Assembly: GCA_009869945.1 (NCBI GenBank)
Contig: WIXG01000021.1
Coordinates: 124,001-188,000 of the forward strand
DNA length: 64,000 nt
Direction of reading: 5' to 3'
Origin: Mesaphorura yosii
Lineage: Eukaryota > Arthropoda > Collembola > Poduromorpha > Tullbergiidae
Part shown: in pieces, positions 35,998 through 47,602 of the stretch
Position numbering within the stretch: position 1 is the first letter of the stretch
Layout of the letters: every line of letters starts with the position of its first letter
Made by a program: the position numbers and the translations under genes
The notes under the pieces: model-generated
The model's input: the letters and a program-made list of their open reading frames with translations, nothing else
Database searches by the model: none
What the model was told of the DNA's origin: nothing

Positions 35998-36433
35998 ATT
36001 GTACTGGCTTTGATTGTCTTGCTTCTATTGTTGTATTCCTTCGACAGCCGAGCTATCAGCGAAAATTCCAAAGAAAGACTCACCAGCACCACCACCAAAC
36101 TTCCTGACACTTTGAATTGAATAGTTGAGTTTAAAGTGAAGAATCCATACGGCTTCTGCAAGCGGGAAGAAATCTTGATTTCATTCTGTTTATACGCGAG
36201 TTGAGTCGGAGCATCGGCATTTTATTTGCGATTGTACAACTAGATATTTTTAATTTTAATTATTTTGTGGAACGTTGGATCTCATAAAGTGGTTACAATT
36301 ACAAGAATTCAGAGCCCGTGCCTCCCTACAGCTTATTTATTTCACAAACTGTTGGTTTGGCCATTGGCCTCTGTCCAGCGGGGTACAAAACTTAGAGCAG
36401 TTCAGCAGTTAATAAATTGTAATTTAATTCAGA
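35998..36433. promoter_or_regulatory. Short divergent promoter, AARSD1 and NUP50-like gene
   Basis: Only 436 bases separate the two start codons, which face away from each other. No TATA box was seen on either side in a convincing position. A shared housekeeping promoter is inferred. Confidence 0.45.
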
Positions 36434-37343
36434 ATGTCTGGAAATAAACGACGACCAGACCGAGAACTTAATCATGAGAATTGGGATGACGAGGAGGAGC
36501 CAGTGGAGGCAGGCGTATTTCAACAGGCTTCCGTGGAACAAATTAGCCAGAGGAAAATCTTGAAGGCAAACCGCAGATTAAATGTAAGGAATTTATTAAT
36601 TATTTTGGTTTCCAGGCAGGGTGTGGGGCGTGGGAATTAATTCGGTTTCAATCTGTTCTTAGAATCAAGAGTCGGGACCGTCTCTGAATCCATTCAGTTC
36701 AATCGCCTTCAACTTTGGAGCTCCAATCACGGCCTCATCGTCACCGCCCGTTCTGGCTCAAGCGGACTCAGTGACTTCGGCGACTTCTGATGACAGCAAT
36801 TCGGGTGAAGCGTCAGCGAAAGTTATCCCTGACCTCAGCAATGAAGTGGACTCGTCATCAAGCCTGCCTGCCTACAACAACGGGAGCGATGCCCCAGCCA
36901 GGGACAGTTTGGATGGTCAAAACGCTGCTGCAAGCAGCAGCAGCGGGCTGAACGACTCAATCGATACGGCCACAACAAACACAAATGGGGATTTGAGGCA
37001 GCAGCGGTCCGCGAATGCAAACGTCAACGAAGAAGCTTCCAGCGAAGCGGACGCTTGCTCGACGGATTCTTTGCAAGAGGGAGCGTCGCATTCAAGATAC
37101 GAGGGCACGTCGCAGGAAGATGATGAAATCGCGTCATCGTCCAACAATGCTGACGCAGACAACGAAGACTCGTCGAATGATCATTACTACAGAGACGCCG
37201 ATGGCGATGTGGCGGGCGAAGCGGATGCGGAGGACAGCAGCAGCGCCCACGCCCAGGCGGGGGAACTGGAAAATGATTACGAGGACTCCAGAAACGGAGA
37301 TGACATTGACTCGACCGTTCAGGAGCAAGAGCAAGCTGAATGA
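36434..37343 (+). CDS. NUP50-like protein, N-terminal motif only
   Basis: The first 50 residues (RRPDRELNHENWDDEEE, VEAGVFQQAS, then a basic KILKANRRLN) match the NUP50/Npap60 N-terminus, which binds importin-alpha and displaces its cargo at the nuclear pore. Exons 36434-36583 and 36663-37343 give 276 residues. After one short FG-like patch (NPFSSIAFNFGAP) the rest is a Ser/Asp/Glu/Ala-rich acidic, probably disordered tail. The C-terminal Ran-binding domain of ordinary NUP50 is not visible, nor are more FG repeats. AATAAA follows at 37622. Either this is a shortened paralogue or the true gene continues through an exon I have missed; the latter is less likely because a stop, a poly(A) signal and the opposing COG7 gene come next. 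Confidence 0.78.
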
Positions 37344-37621
37344 AGGCAAGACAGGGCGGGCGCGGAGTGGAGTGGACGTGAAATCGCCCTTTAAATTATT
37401 ACTCTCACTAAATGATTAAGTACCGCCAAGTACAAGGATGCAGGAAGCATGCAGTGCAGTAAATGTTGTAAATGTTGCTGTTTTCGTTAATGAATAATAG
37501 TTCAAACTTAATTATTTTGGTACTGGTTCAATAATTAATTTGAATTTGCATTTGCATTCAGAAATTGTTTTTAATTTGTAGAATTCACGAATCGCGAGTA
37601 ACTCAGCACTCAAGATGTGGA

Positions 37622-37627
37622 AATAAA
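37622..37627 (+). terminator. Poly(A) signal of the NUP50-like gene
   Basis: AATAAA 279 bases after the stop codon and about 100 bases before the COG7 stop on the opposite strand. Confidence 0.6.
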
Positions 37628-37722
37628 AACTAAGATAATTTAACACTTTCAAAAAATATTCAACCAAGTCTTTGTCTTTGGTTTAGTTGTTTCTTCCGGT
37701 TCTGGGCTTCCTGACTTATTAT

Positions 37723-40591
37723 TTATGTGTGCTGAGACGCTGAAGCCGCCGGCTTGGCCTTCATCCTTAATACGGATGCCAGCAGATTTGGAGGAATTCG
37801 ATCCGTCACGGTGCTATCGGTCAAATTATTGTAATTCTTGAAGAGTTTTGATAAAGCTGTCAAATCAGAGCTTATCCGAAGTCCGAGGTCCTCAAGAACG
37901 CTGGATAAATACTCTGGAAATTGAAAAAATGTATTCAAAGCGTGAAATTTCCTGGAAAATTGATCCGAAAGACGTGAGCTTACGAATGTCTTGATCCAGC
38001 TGCATCGCTTGGCCTTCGGACAAATGCGAGCATTGAAGAATCCTTCTTGTGTATGCATCACAAATACTCGCTGACAGGGTAAGAAGAATGAAATCCACGG
38101 GCGATTTTCCTTCCCTGCAAGGAAGATTGGGGCAAAGTCGATTCAGGAATTCTAACGCCTAATCTCTGCTAAACTTACTCGTCCGTCGTTTGCTCGAACG
38201 CGAAGGAAATGGCTGAATTCTCCGAAGTGATGAACGGCTCCAGATTTTGGGGCAGAAGCATCAAATATTCTCCAATCTGCGTGATGTACTCGCTGGGAAT
38301 TGTGCTTTTCAAGTTGGAGTCTTGAATGTAAAACTTTTTCTTCAGCTGCACTTCGATCGGTTCGGAGGTCACACGCAGGACGAGTTGCGTAGCGTCACAG
38401 CACAGCCTTCGCATTTGGTTGATGACCTGACCGAGAAGCGTCTCTTTCTTCTGGACAAACTGCAAGATTTCCGTTCGAATCGCAGAATCCAGGTAGTAGC
38501 CCCATTGGTCTTCCCACGGGTTACTGTTTTCTAATGAGGACGTCATCTTGCCAAAGATTTTCCCGCAGTTTGTGCTGAGAGTAAGGTCCAACTTTATCAA
38601 CTGGAGTAGAATGTCACCTGTGCGCCGTGCGGGGCAGAAAATTGCTGTCATTAACTTAATGGACATTAACCACTGCTCAAGCTTAAATGCCTTAACTTAC
38701 CGTATGTCTCGACTAGAGCCAGTGAATTTTCCAACAGATTTCTGCTGTGCGTTTCAGGCTGATCAACAGATTTTTCCAGGACTTTGAATATTTCTCGATT
38801 CCAGTTTACGTAATGTTGCAAGCCATTCTGAAAATGTAAAAATTGTGAAATAATGTAAATTTGAATACAAGTTGTACTCAATACATCTATTTGGACGGTT
38901 TTGCTTACACTCAGCCCTTTTCCAAAATGCAGGTACCCAAACGCCATGTTGAATGAGTTGACTTTCTCCTCGCTTTCTTTGATTATAAGGATCAAATCCG
39001 GGAGCAACCTCTTGGAATTCTCGATTCTGTCTTGCAACGAGACGGAGACGGCGGCTCCTTCGCTCACTTCACTAGCAATAGCGGAGTTTGCTGCCTGGAT
39101 CTTCGTTTTTATGCTTTGCTCGTGATGTCTGGAATATTTTGAGTACTGCGCCAAGAAAGGCTGGAAAATCGTCTTTAGGAATGCTCCAATTTTCAAAGGA
39201 TCCGGCTTTTGCGCTAAAATTTGTAGAGTGAATAATTAATTGTCTTTGATATTTATTTAGTCGTCTTTCAGGGTTGATTACCTTGACCATCGACAAATTG
39301 CTTGATATTCTGCAAGAAACGGTGCGTCGTTTGATTGAAGTGTAACAAAACTTCGATGAAAGCCACCTTCTTTGTCTCGGAGTCGAAGCAGAACTGAAGC
39401 GAAGGCTCGAGCGAGCGAATTGTTTCCGTATACAAATCAAGGAGAACGTTTGCCGGATCCACTGTGTCCTCGTCGCTGAATATAATTCTACACCATTGCA
39501 GCTGGAGAAATTAGACCGAGAAGTTAGGCACAAGCGCGAATGAAAACGGCCAACGTAAATGCGTTTACCTTCGTATGCCAGTGCTCGATCAGGCTATCAT
39601 AAAATTGGACAGACGCATCTTTGAAGCTCATGATTTCCACCAGCTTCCTCCAGTCTTGTGTGATTTTAATTTTCTCACTATTTTGGAAATACTTCACGAA
39701 TTGCTGCCCTCTTTCCATGTTGGCAAACATCGTGAAGAAATACTGCGCGTTTTCTAAATTGTTGGTGTCGAAAGCTAGGATCAGGTGCTTCGTAGCTAAA
39801 GCCTCAAGTCTATTCTTCATTTCCTCAAGGACCAATCGTTTCTCTTCGGTTTGAGTGCGATTAAGGGAAGAAAGGATGTTTTCCATGCCAAGTATGCATT
39901 CGTATGACTTCTGGACATCTCCAGAGTCAAGAAACTGCTCGACCTCCTTCGCCAATGTTGACCATTTGTCTGCTTCCTGAAGAGCTAAGGACGTGGCCAT
40001 CAATTTCGATTTGACGTTGTCCAGTTTTTCAAGCGTGCTCATCGATGCGGTGGTTTGTCTTTGAACCTTATGATTAGGGCACAAAAAAGCCATAAGTTTC
40101 TGGTTTCCAGCTTGAAGCTAAGATTGTTTGACTTACTCTCTCGGCATCAGCAAGTCCGCCGGTCATATCTTCCTCCAGCCGAATGACTTCATTGTGGGCA
40201 ACTTCGATATCTCTCGAAATGTTGGGCAACTGATGAATAATCTGTGCACACGTCACAAAGAATGTGAGCCATTTAAGCTTAACAGCAAGCGTGACGTGAA
40301 CGTTAAGCAAATCCGCTTACCTGCTGCGTCACACCTTCAATATCTTCCTTAGTTTTCCCGATTTCTGAATTCAGCTGCAAGGTGAGGGCACGGACTTGAT
40401 CCTAAGCATGGACAAATCATTATGTAAATAAAAAATGGAGCCTAACTAATGCGCATTGCACTGTACAGCTTGCAATTTACCCGAAGTTTGGCACCATCGT
40501 CCACAAATGTCGCCAATATGCTGTTCAGCCAGGCGTCGGCCGCAAAGTTCTGTTCGGAGAGCAGATCAAAATTGATTGCAGCTGGATCCAT
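37723..40591 (-). CDS. COG7: COG7, conserved oligomeric Golgi complex subunit 7
   Basis: Subunit of lobe B of the COG tether, needed for retrograde traffic within the Golgi and for glycosylation. Exons are 40591-40481, 40401-40321, 40241-40137, 40066-39569, 39501-39282, 39213-38909, 38827-38701, 38617-38179, 38114-37984 and 37913-37723; phases join to give 735 residues, near the human length. Matching blocks include INFDLLSEQNFAADAWLN, LQEADKWSTLAKEVEQF, MKNRLEALATKHL, EYITQIGEYLMLLPQNLEP and DLGLRISSDL. The N-terminal part (about 38-150) is heptad-rich, as expected for a COG coiled coil. The protein is soluble with no membrane segment. It diverges from knickkopf, 1.24 kb away. Confidence 0.95.
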
Positions 40592-41830
40592 TGCCAATCG
40601 CACACGCGAAGACTGGAATCATGGAGTGGAATTATTGGGCCCTTCGGATTGATTAATTGCTGAGCAATTAATCGAGTACTCAAAGTCTCCACTGCCACGC
40701 GCGAAAGCAACGGCTGTTTTTACCTATGACATTCATTTCTGACTAAAAAGGCACTTTTGGAAGTTTGAAACCGGCACGCAGGTGTCTCGTTCATTTGAGA
40801 CAACAACAAAGACAGAATCTGCTCAATCTCTCAGGCTGAATCTCTGGACGCTGGACGTTAGCTGACAAAATTCATTAAAATCCAATTCCTTCTGTCAAAT
40901 TGATGCCTTATTTTCTACCTTCATCATTTTCAATTTGTTTGACTCATCTTTTTATTTTAATTCGTTCCGTGCAACGTGCATGCATGCTTCAAGCATTTAT
41001 AACAAGAAAATGCGAGATGGGCAAGTCAAGTCAAGTGAGTGGTCATGGTCTGCTAATTTTGCGATTCGGAACTTAATAGCTTGGCTTTGGCCGTTTGGCC
41101 TGTACGTACACGTACACAGTGATACAGTAGCTCAATTACCACGCACTGGGCAAGATTTAATGAGGGGAGTCTTTTTAAGAGGAGTAAACACTAAATAGCA
41201 ACCAGCAACAATCAACATCAACAATGCGTTGCGATTTGCACTGCTGCCGCTGGTTTCTTGCTCTTTTTTACCTGTACGGTCGACGAGAGTAATCTCGTTA
41301 GTTGTAGGGAAATGGAAATTACGGCTGCTGCACGGCTCTGGCACTAAAATGAAAGGGCGAGCATCTTATATCAAGATAACGACGACAGTCTCGAGAATTT
41401 GAGGGTTGTGTTTTTTTTTACTGCAGGCTATTGACAGCAACGCAACAGCCAGCAGATATCTCATACATTCATTTCTTTCGTGCCGTCATACCAAAACATA
41501 CGTGAACAATTGACTGACTGTACCTGTCTCAGTCGCTGCATTATTGTCGCGTACGCTTGCTTTTCACGCATGAATTCATTTAGGTTCAATTCATTTTCAG
41601 TTATCCTTCGCTGTCTGGCAGTCTGCTGGCTGGCATTCTAAGCTATTAAGCCGAAGCCTGAAGCCGAATTGTGAATTGTGAACGTGCAACTAGCAAATGA
41701 ATCATAGTTTTCTTAGGACCTCGTGTAATTGGAGGTGAATAGGCTTAACTTCAGTGATGCTAACTTAAATTAGGTGTGCTTTAAGTTAATTGGGTGTAAA
41801 AAAAAATCAAGAATTACCCCATCACTCGCC
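40592..41830. other. Divergent spacer between COG7 and knickkopf
   Basis: 1.24 kb holding the promoters of both genes. Short open frames here have no recognisable domain. No RNA gene or repeat was recognised. Confidence 0.4.
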
Positions 41831-44374
41831 ATGAAACTCCGAAAGTTAGAATTCCTGGCTACCGCCTCGGTGTGGAGGCTACAATTCGTCTTCATTCTCA
41901 TACTTTATGGTAAGACAAAGCTTGCAGGCCAAAAACAATGAAGACAGGTGCCGGATGTTGGCTCCATACTGAATTCCCTGCCTTTTTTGCTTGCAGATCT
42001 CACCAATCACGCGTCCGGTGTGATGGACGACATGGACGACCACCACCAAGGCCTTATGATTGGTAAATTCAACGTTTACCATCATAGCGTCGGCGGGCAG
42101 GTATTCGCAATCAATGAGACGACCCTACTAATCAAGAACTTCAACTACGACGGGCTCGGGAAGGACACATACTTCTGGGGAGGGTCCGACGGCGCTCCAA
42201 GCAATCAGGGGTTCATCATTCCTGATGAGCGTGGAACGTGAGTCAATAAAATTCTTGCATTGCGTCTCGCGTATGCTTACGCTTCCGAAAATTGTACGCA
42301 TAACGCCAACGCATTCTTGCCTGACGCCTGCCTGACACATTGCATTTTCCAGGACAAACATCCTGGAGAAGTATGACAACGAAGACGTGCTCCTCGTGCT
42401 TCCCGACGAAAAGCGGGTGGAACAGCTGCGCTGGCTCGCCGTGTACGATCTCTCCAAACTTGTCAGCTACGGCGATGTGTACATTCCCGACGACTTTCAA
42501 CCCCCGCGACCCTACAACGTGGGCCCAATGACAATCAGATCGGACTACGTTGCCTGCGAGAATGTGATCATCAGGGATTCCAAGACGTTCGTGCTGGAAG
42601 CATTTCGGCTCGACGCTGCGGATGATGAAGGCAAGTCGAAAACTGACTCTTGTAACCTTTGAATGAGATTGTCTTTTTGCTTGAAGAAGGAATGTTCAAA
42701 TGGCCTTTGCTCTCATTGTAGAAATCTATTTTTGGGTCGGTCAAGGTCACACTCCCAATTCGAGAGGTCACACCGTCGTGGCTGACGAAAATGGATAGTA
42801 AGTGCATCATCAGTGAATGAGTGAATCAGTTAAGAAGTGCAACCCAATTAATTTACTTGCTTTCCGTTCCCAGCCTGGACCCACTCCGAAGCTACAACAA
42901 TGAAGATGTGACTCTCCTGCTTCCCGGCGATCTCACGCTAGATAAAATCGAATGGTTCGCCGTCTTCGATCGAAAAAGTGATAAGCCGCTTGCGTACATC
43001 AGCGGATTGACAACTGATTACAATGTCCCGCCTTATCTGGGAAAGATTCATGTAAGTTAAGTGTGATTTATTGATTTGCGCCTCCAAAAACTTGCAAGGC
43101 TCGGGCTTGACTTTCGTATTCGTTTTCCAGAAACCCGAATACACGCTTCCAAACTGTGAGCAGCTTCACAACGACATGCAAATCACGTGGGACGTGTCTG
43201 GTCAAACGGTGACACTGGAAATGCTTGGAAGAATGGGGGAAAACGAGTGGATTGGGTTTGGAATCGGGGAACAAATGGTCGGTTCCGATGTAGCGATCGG
43301 TCACTTTAAGCACGCGCAAGGAAACGTGTACGATATCAACATCAATGATAAGCTGACGTGCACGACGGTCCTCCAAACTCAACCGCGTGGAGTCTGCCGA
43401 GACACGCTGCTCGGCTACTCCGACTCGACTCAGTATCTCGAGTCGAGGCGAAATAACGGCGTGTCGAGTTTCAAGTACAGACGTCAACTCACCAAATCGG
43501 AGGAGCACGACCGTGACTGGAATACGACGTCGGTGATTTACGCGATTGGAAGCCTCCTGAGCGATGAGCCTGTGTACGGCATGCATCGAATTTGGGGCAA
43601 TAAAGCCCTGAATTTGAGCCATTCAAGCAATGGAGTCGAATGTAGGCCGTTTTTGCTGGAGCTGCCAAATAAGTAAGTGTTTTATCATCGAACGTGATGG
43701 CGGAAGGCTAATTTGTGTGAATTCGTGCTAGAATTCCACCATGGGGCCCTGTGAAGATCGTCGACGGGAAATTGCGCTCATTTAACGCGAAGCTTGGTCC
43801 AAACGGAGGAAAATACAACGGCTACGAGGGAATTACGGGTCTAGCGAGCCCAGGCCTTTCGTGGTACATCCAAACCTTCATCGCCCCCGAGCTGTACATG
43901 CAGCGAGGCCTCACGTACTCGTTCAAAGTCGAAGGCGGAAACAACCCAAACAGTATTTATCACCCATTCGTCATATCCACCGGCCCCAACGCGGGCAACT
44001 CGACGATCCTCGCTGGTGTGGAGACGACACGACGCGGCCAGCAACGCCCGACCTCATCCGGCCGTCTTTGCACCTGGATGCATACGAAATACTCACGGAA
44101 ACTCGATTCTACGTTCCCGACCTTTGCAAAGTACAGAAACAGCTTGAAATTGCGGTGCGAGAACGGCAGTGAACCGGGGCGCCTGGAATTCAGTCCGAAT
44201 TCTTCCTGGCCGGACGTCGTGTACTACGGGAGTTGGACAGTGGCAAATATGGGCTGGAAAATTCATATCGTAGACTCATTCAGTGCGGCAGCAGGAACTT
44301 TAAATAGTTTTACATTAGTCTCAAGTGTGCTGGTGGGCCTTACCGCTGCGATGAGCGTTTTCCTTAGCTTATGA
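41831..44374 (+). CDS. knk: Knickkopf, GPI-anchored cuticle chitin-organising protein
   Basis: Knickkopf sits on the epidermal surface and organises and protects newly made chitin in the cuticle. Exons are 41831-41909, 41997-42237, 42353-42630, 42722-42797, 42874-43051, 43131-43672 and 43732-44374, giving 678 residues. Order: hydrophobic signal segment (QFVFILILY), two DM13 domains (about 45-150 with TYFWGGSDGAPSNQG, and about 165-280 with IYFWVGQGHTPNSRG), a DOMON domain (about 297-440, EWIGFGIGEQMVGSDVAIG), a plastocyanin-like domain (about 470-640), and a hydrophobic tail for a GPI anchor (LVSSVLVGLTAAMSVFLSL). The fourth exon is entered from a GC-AG intron. In the last domain the expected Cys/His of VYYQCYTH-type sequences is VYYGSWTV here, so any metal site there is lost; the reference motif is from memory. 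Confidence 0.95.
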
Positions 44375-44443
44375 TGTTACGTGTGCTGATGCTAATTACT
44401 ATTACTTTACTGGTTGAATCAGAAAAAGACTGCTTTCCTGTAC

Positions 44444-44764
44444 TTAATTAAGATTTTCATGCATTTTAGTCGGAGGAACCATTTTTGTAGTAATTTTATA
44501 CATGTACAAGCCGTAGTAAAGGAAGTCTTTAGCCTGGAAAACGGAAAACGCACGTGAATAATTAATTACCGACCGGCCGTGGCCGGTGGAAACACTTTCT
44601 GCTACCTCCTGTTGTGTTGTAGGAAGTTCCTGATCCTGACTTCGACTTCGATTGCGTTGCACTGAACGTCGGGTAATTTGCGGTTTTCTGAACTGGCTCA
44701 AAAACCAATGTAGTAGAGCCTGGATGGGAAGCAAACTTATAAAAGGTCCTGTAACAATTGCCAC
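44444..44764 (-). CDS. Unassigned open frame without a start codon
   Basis: An open minus-strand frame encodes a hydrophobic start (VVAIVTGPFISLLPIQALL), a basic Arg/Ser stretch and a tail AKDFLYYGLYMYKITTK. The frame remains open upstream to about 44790 but has no ATG before a stop. A possible acceptor (TTGTTACAG) lies at its beginning. I recognise no family. It may be an exon of a small membrane protein or a chance frame between two convincing genes. Confidence 0.25.
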   Translation of the reverse strand: MAIVTGPFISLLPIQALLHWFLSQFRKPQITRRSVQRNRSRSQDQELPTTQQEVAESVSTGHGRSVINYSRAFSVFQAKDFLYYGLYMYKITTKMVPPTKMHENLN

Positions 44765-44903
44765 TACTTCAATAGGCGGGTTGGTAGCTCAAGTACAAGA
44801 GCAAGTTATTACGTAACTCAGACGGTTTATTAATTAATTAAATTAGACTGAATCCTGATCCTGGTCCCCGGAATTTGACTTTTAGTTTTTAGGAGCAATA
44901 ACA

Positions 44904-45384
44904 ATGGATCCGTGCTGGAAAAGAATCTGGATCTTGACCATCGCCCTGCTATTCGATCATTTATTCATTTGTGGAGTGGTTGCAAATACTTATCGTAAGA
45001 TTCTTGCACTGAATGAACAAATCCACTCAAGAATTTGCACAGTTGTAATTTAATATTTGATATACAGTTTCTTGCGAGAACCAACAAGGCGAAAGTTACA
45101 GCTCGGACGGATGCGTGCGATGCACCTGCATTAATGGGGAGACATTTTGCGAGACAATTGGTAAGTTATGCAATGGAAGGAGGGCATTATCGGCGGAATC
45201 AGGTGGCTTGCTAAGATTTATCGTTGTACTCTAATCTGCAGAAGGTTGCCAGCAAAGAATGGTGCTGCTGGACAAACGAGGGAGTGACCCGTGCCCTTAC
45301 GGGAAATACTACCACAATGGCGAAAATTGGTGCGGGTGCAAAAATGGGATCACCTCGTGCGTGAAGAGAGATAAAACTGGATAA
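44904..45384 (+). CDS. Small secreted cysteine-rich protein, VWC/pacifastin-like
   Basis: Exons 44904-44994, 45068-45160 and 45242-45384 give 108 residues. A signal peptide (IWILTIALLFDHLFICG) precedes two similar cysteine modules. The first contains SSDGCVRCTCINGETFC; the second contains CPYGKYYHNGENWCGC, then NGITSC. The CxxCxC...GxxxC arrangement recalls von Willebrand factor type C and pacifastin modules. The Cys-Asn of canonical pacifastin inhibitors is missing, so protease inhibition should not be assumed. A dibasic-like KR/KRD occurs between modules and at the C-terminus. AATAAA follows at 45414-45419. Confidence 0.72.
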
Positions 45385-45413
45385 CGAATGAATATTTTAA
45401 CGAGTAGAGTAGA

Positions 45414-45419
45414 AATAAA
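45414..45419 (+). terminator. Poly(A) signal of the cysteine-rich protein gene
   Basis: AATAAA 29 bases after the stop codon, the shortest 3' UTR in the window among confident + strand genes. Confidence 0.6.
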
Positions 45420-45723
45420 TCTGTAAGTAATTAAGCTTAATCGGGCGGGGGACGCTGAGACTCCAGATACGAAAAATGCAATAAAGTCAACGCGTGTTCG
45501 ACTTTCGTGGCTACCGGCTTCATTGAATGACACACAGTGCACAGTTTATGATGTATAATAGTGTAGATTCTCGGCTTAAATGAGATTAAAGTTGCGTTAA
45601 TGCATTTATTAGCACAGATCAGTGAGTGGGTTCTGATTGCTGAGCAGCAATGCAAGGTTGAAACCGGTCTGGACTCGTGCTTGGCTTGAAGTACGCGTGT
45701 ATTTCACTCACTCAACAAGTGGA

Positions 45724-45805
45724 GCGGACGTGGCCGAGTGGTTAAGGCGTCTGACTAGAAATCAGATTCCATCTTGGAGCACAGGTTCGAATCCTGTCGT
45801 CCGCG
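45724..45805 (+). tRNA. tRNA-Ser (anticodon AGA)
   Basis: A complete cloverleaf of 82 bases. The acceptor stem GCGGACG pairs with CGTCCGC (45798-45804), with G as discriminator. Box A is TGGCCGAGTGG and box B is GGTTCGAATCC. The anticodon stem TCTGA/TCAGA encloses loop CTAGAAA, with anticodon AGA at 45757-45759. A long variable arm with a CCA/TGG stem makes it class II, as serine requires. No intron. A T-rich run follows within about 10 bases as polymerase III terminator. Confidence 0.97.
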
Positions 45806-46045
45806 ATTCGATTTTTGCATATTTTTGCAGTTAATTTTGCACAATTTACAGTTGAGACAATGCGGCTCTGATATAAAAATGCAGGTTAATGAAACTTGTG
45901 CATAATTAACACGAGTTGAGGACATGCTTGGATCATTTTTTGCCCATTTTTGCAAGAATCAAATTGTTTGCATTGCATTATTCAGACCTTTTCATTGCAT
46001 CATATCAGTTGAAATTAAACAGTTGCATTGCTTAGAAATTAATAA

Positions 46046-46760
46046 TCACGGCTGTCTTCCAGCTAATTTGGGCAGCACATCCGCCGTGAATCTGAATGCG
46101 TGCCAGCCGTCTCGTTTTGTCACGTTCACTGCGTTGTACTTTTCATAGAATTTTATGGCCGACTCGTTCCACTCCAGGCATTCGAAGGTGAGACGACAAA
46201 ATCCTCCGTCAACGGCTATCTAGAAGTGCGCAGATGACGAATGAGTGTTCAGATTAATTAGACAGAGACCGAGAAGTGTATCCACCACAAAATCAATTAC
46301 CTTCACCAGCGCCTGCAGAAACTTTGTGCCAATCCCATGTCGACGGTGCTTGGGCGTAATGTACAGATCTTCTAAATGCATTGCCTTGCCCTCCCACGTG
46401 GAGTATGTAGGAAAGTACAGGGCGTAGCCGATCACGACCAGATTGGCGGTGGAATCCTCAGTTTGAGTCTCCGCGACCAGGCATTTGAAGTAAGGCGGAT
46501 TCACGTCAAATCCATCTCGTTCAAAATCTGTAATGTAATGCCCACTTAGATTCTGATTCCAAATTATTGGCGACACACTGCACGGTGCACAGGCGACCAA
46601 GACTGAATGAATAAGCTTATCAGCAATCAGCTGGCTTACCTGCAGCAGTTAGTCTGGCCTGGTCTGACATCTTTTCGTAGACGGCCAGCTCCTTTATCAA
46701 GCCGGCGATCGCCGGGCAGTCTTTGCGTTCGGCCGGTCGAATGTTGACGGACCCCGGCAT
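46046..46760 (-). CDS. Diamine/thialysine N-acetyltransferase (SSAT-like)
   Basis: Transfers acetyl from acetyl-CoA to small amines. The family includes spermidine/spermine acetyltransferase 1 and the thialysine acetyltransferase SAT2. Exons 46760-46640, 46527-46301 and 46219-46046 give 173 residues, the standard length. GNAT features are visible: IRPAERKDC at the start, ALYFPTYSTWEGK, LEDLYITPKHRRHGIGTKFL (RxxGxG binds acetyl-CoA), and EWNESAIKFYEKYNA with the catalytic-type tyrosine. The first intron is open in one frame but the family alignment requires its removal (LTAADFERDGF). Which amine is used cannot be decided by eye. Confidence 0.92.
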
Positions 46761-47602
46761 TTTGCCAAGATTCACTGAACCAACGAATTACTTAACCTTT
46801 GTCTATCACGAAGTAGTTTTCATTGACTAATGACCAGTAAAAGCGTTCTTGCACTCATGCACGTGGATTCTTAATATTTACGCAATATGGAAAGAGGAAT
46901 TTGATTCGAACTTGCATCCTTTCATGATCATATGTTTAGTTTGTGATTTTCCACACACGTGTTTGTTTACGCAATCTTTGTTCGTGGAGGCGCAGAATTC
47001 CCAGAGGACACTTTGCACAAGTTTATACTCATCTAAATTAACATGGGCAAACTTGGACAGCCATATTTTTCGTGCAGGGAAGTCGACGATGTGTGCCTTC
47101 TGCTTCTGCTACGGTCACGTCAATGCGGTGGCCGTGGCCATCTTCTCCAGCGTTTCTGCTGTGAACTGGAACAAATGACGATGAGAACCTTTTCTAAAGC
47201 ACTCGAACGCGAGACGGGCAAAACCGCAATCGAGTCGACAGAGACCGTGTTCAGAGTTGACACAGGTGCTAAAAGTTAAAGTGACCTATGACCTTGACAC
47301 TATCGCATCGCAGAATTGCAATTGAACGAAGTTCGAGCAACTAATTGGATGCAGATTTATTAATTAGCAATACAGTTCATTTTATTAATATCAAATATTA
47401 CCTTTTTTCTTTTGTCAATGTGCATGGATCAATAATGTCATGGCCTAGCTTCTATTCTGGTGCTTTGACTTTCTTAATCGTATATATAAAGCATAATTGC
47501 ATCGCATTTGCATTTTGCATAATTGGGTTGGCTTGCATTTCTTTTTACATACGCGTCATGTGCGCTGTTCAAATTACATAAAAATAAATTCCAGTCTACA
47601 TT
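46761..47602. other. Spacer between acetyltransferase and NMRK genes
   Basis: Holds the acetyltransferase promoter and NMRK 3' UTR. Overlapping + strand frames at 46.8-47.3 kb show no domain. Confidence 0.4.

Noticed and set aside
46528-46600. Alternative acetyltransferase start inside its first intron
   Set aside because: The family alignment (LTAADFERDGF) requires this stretch to be removed, and its residues match nothing in the family.
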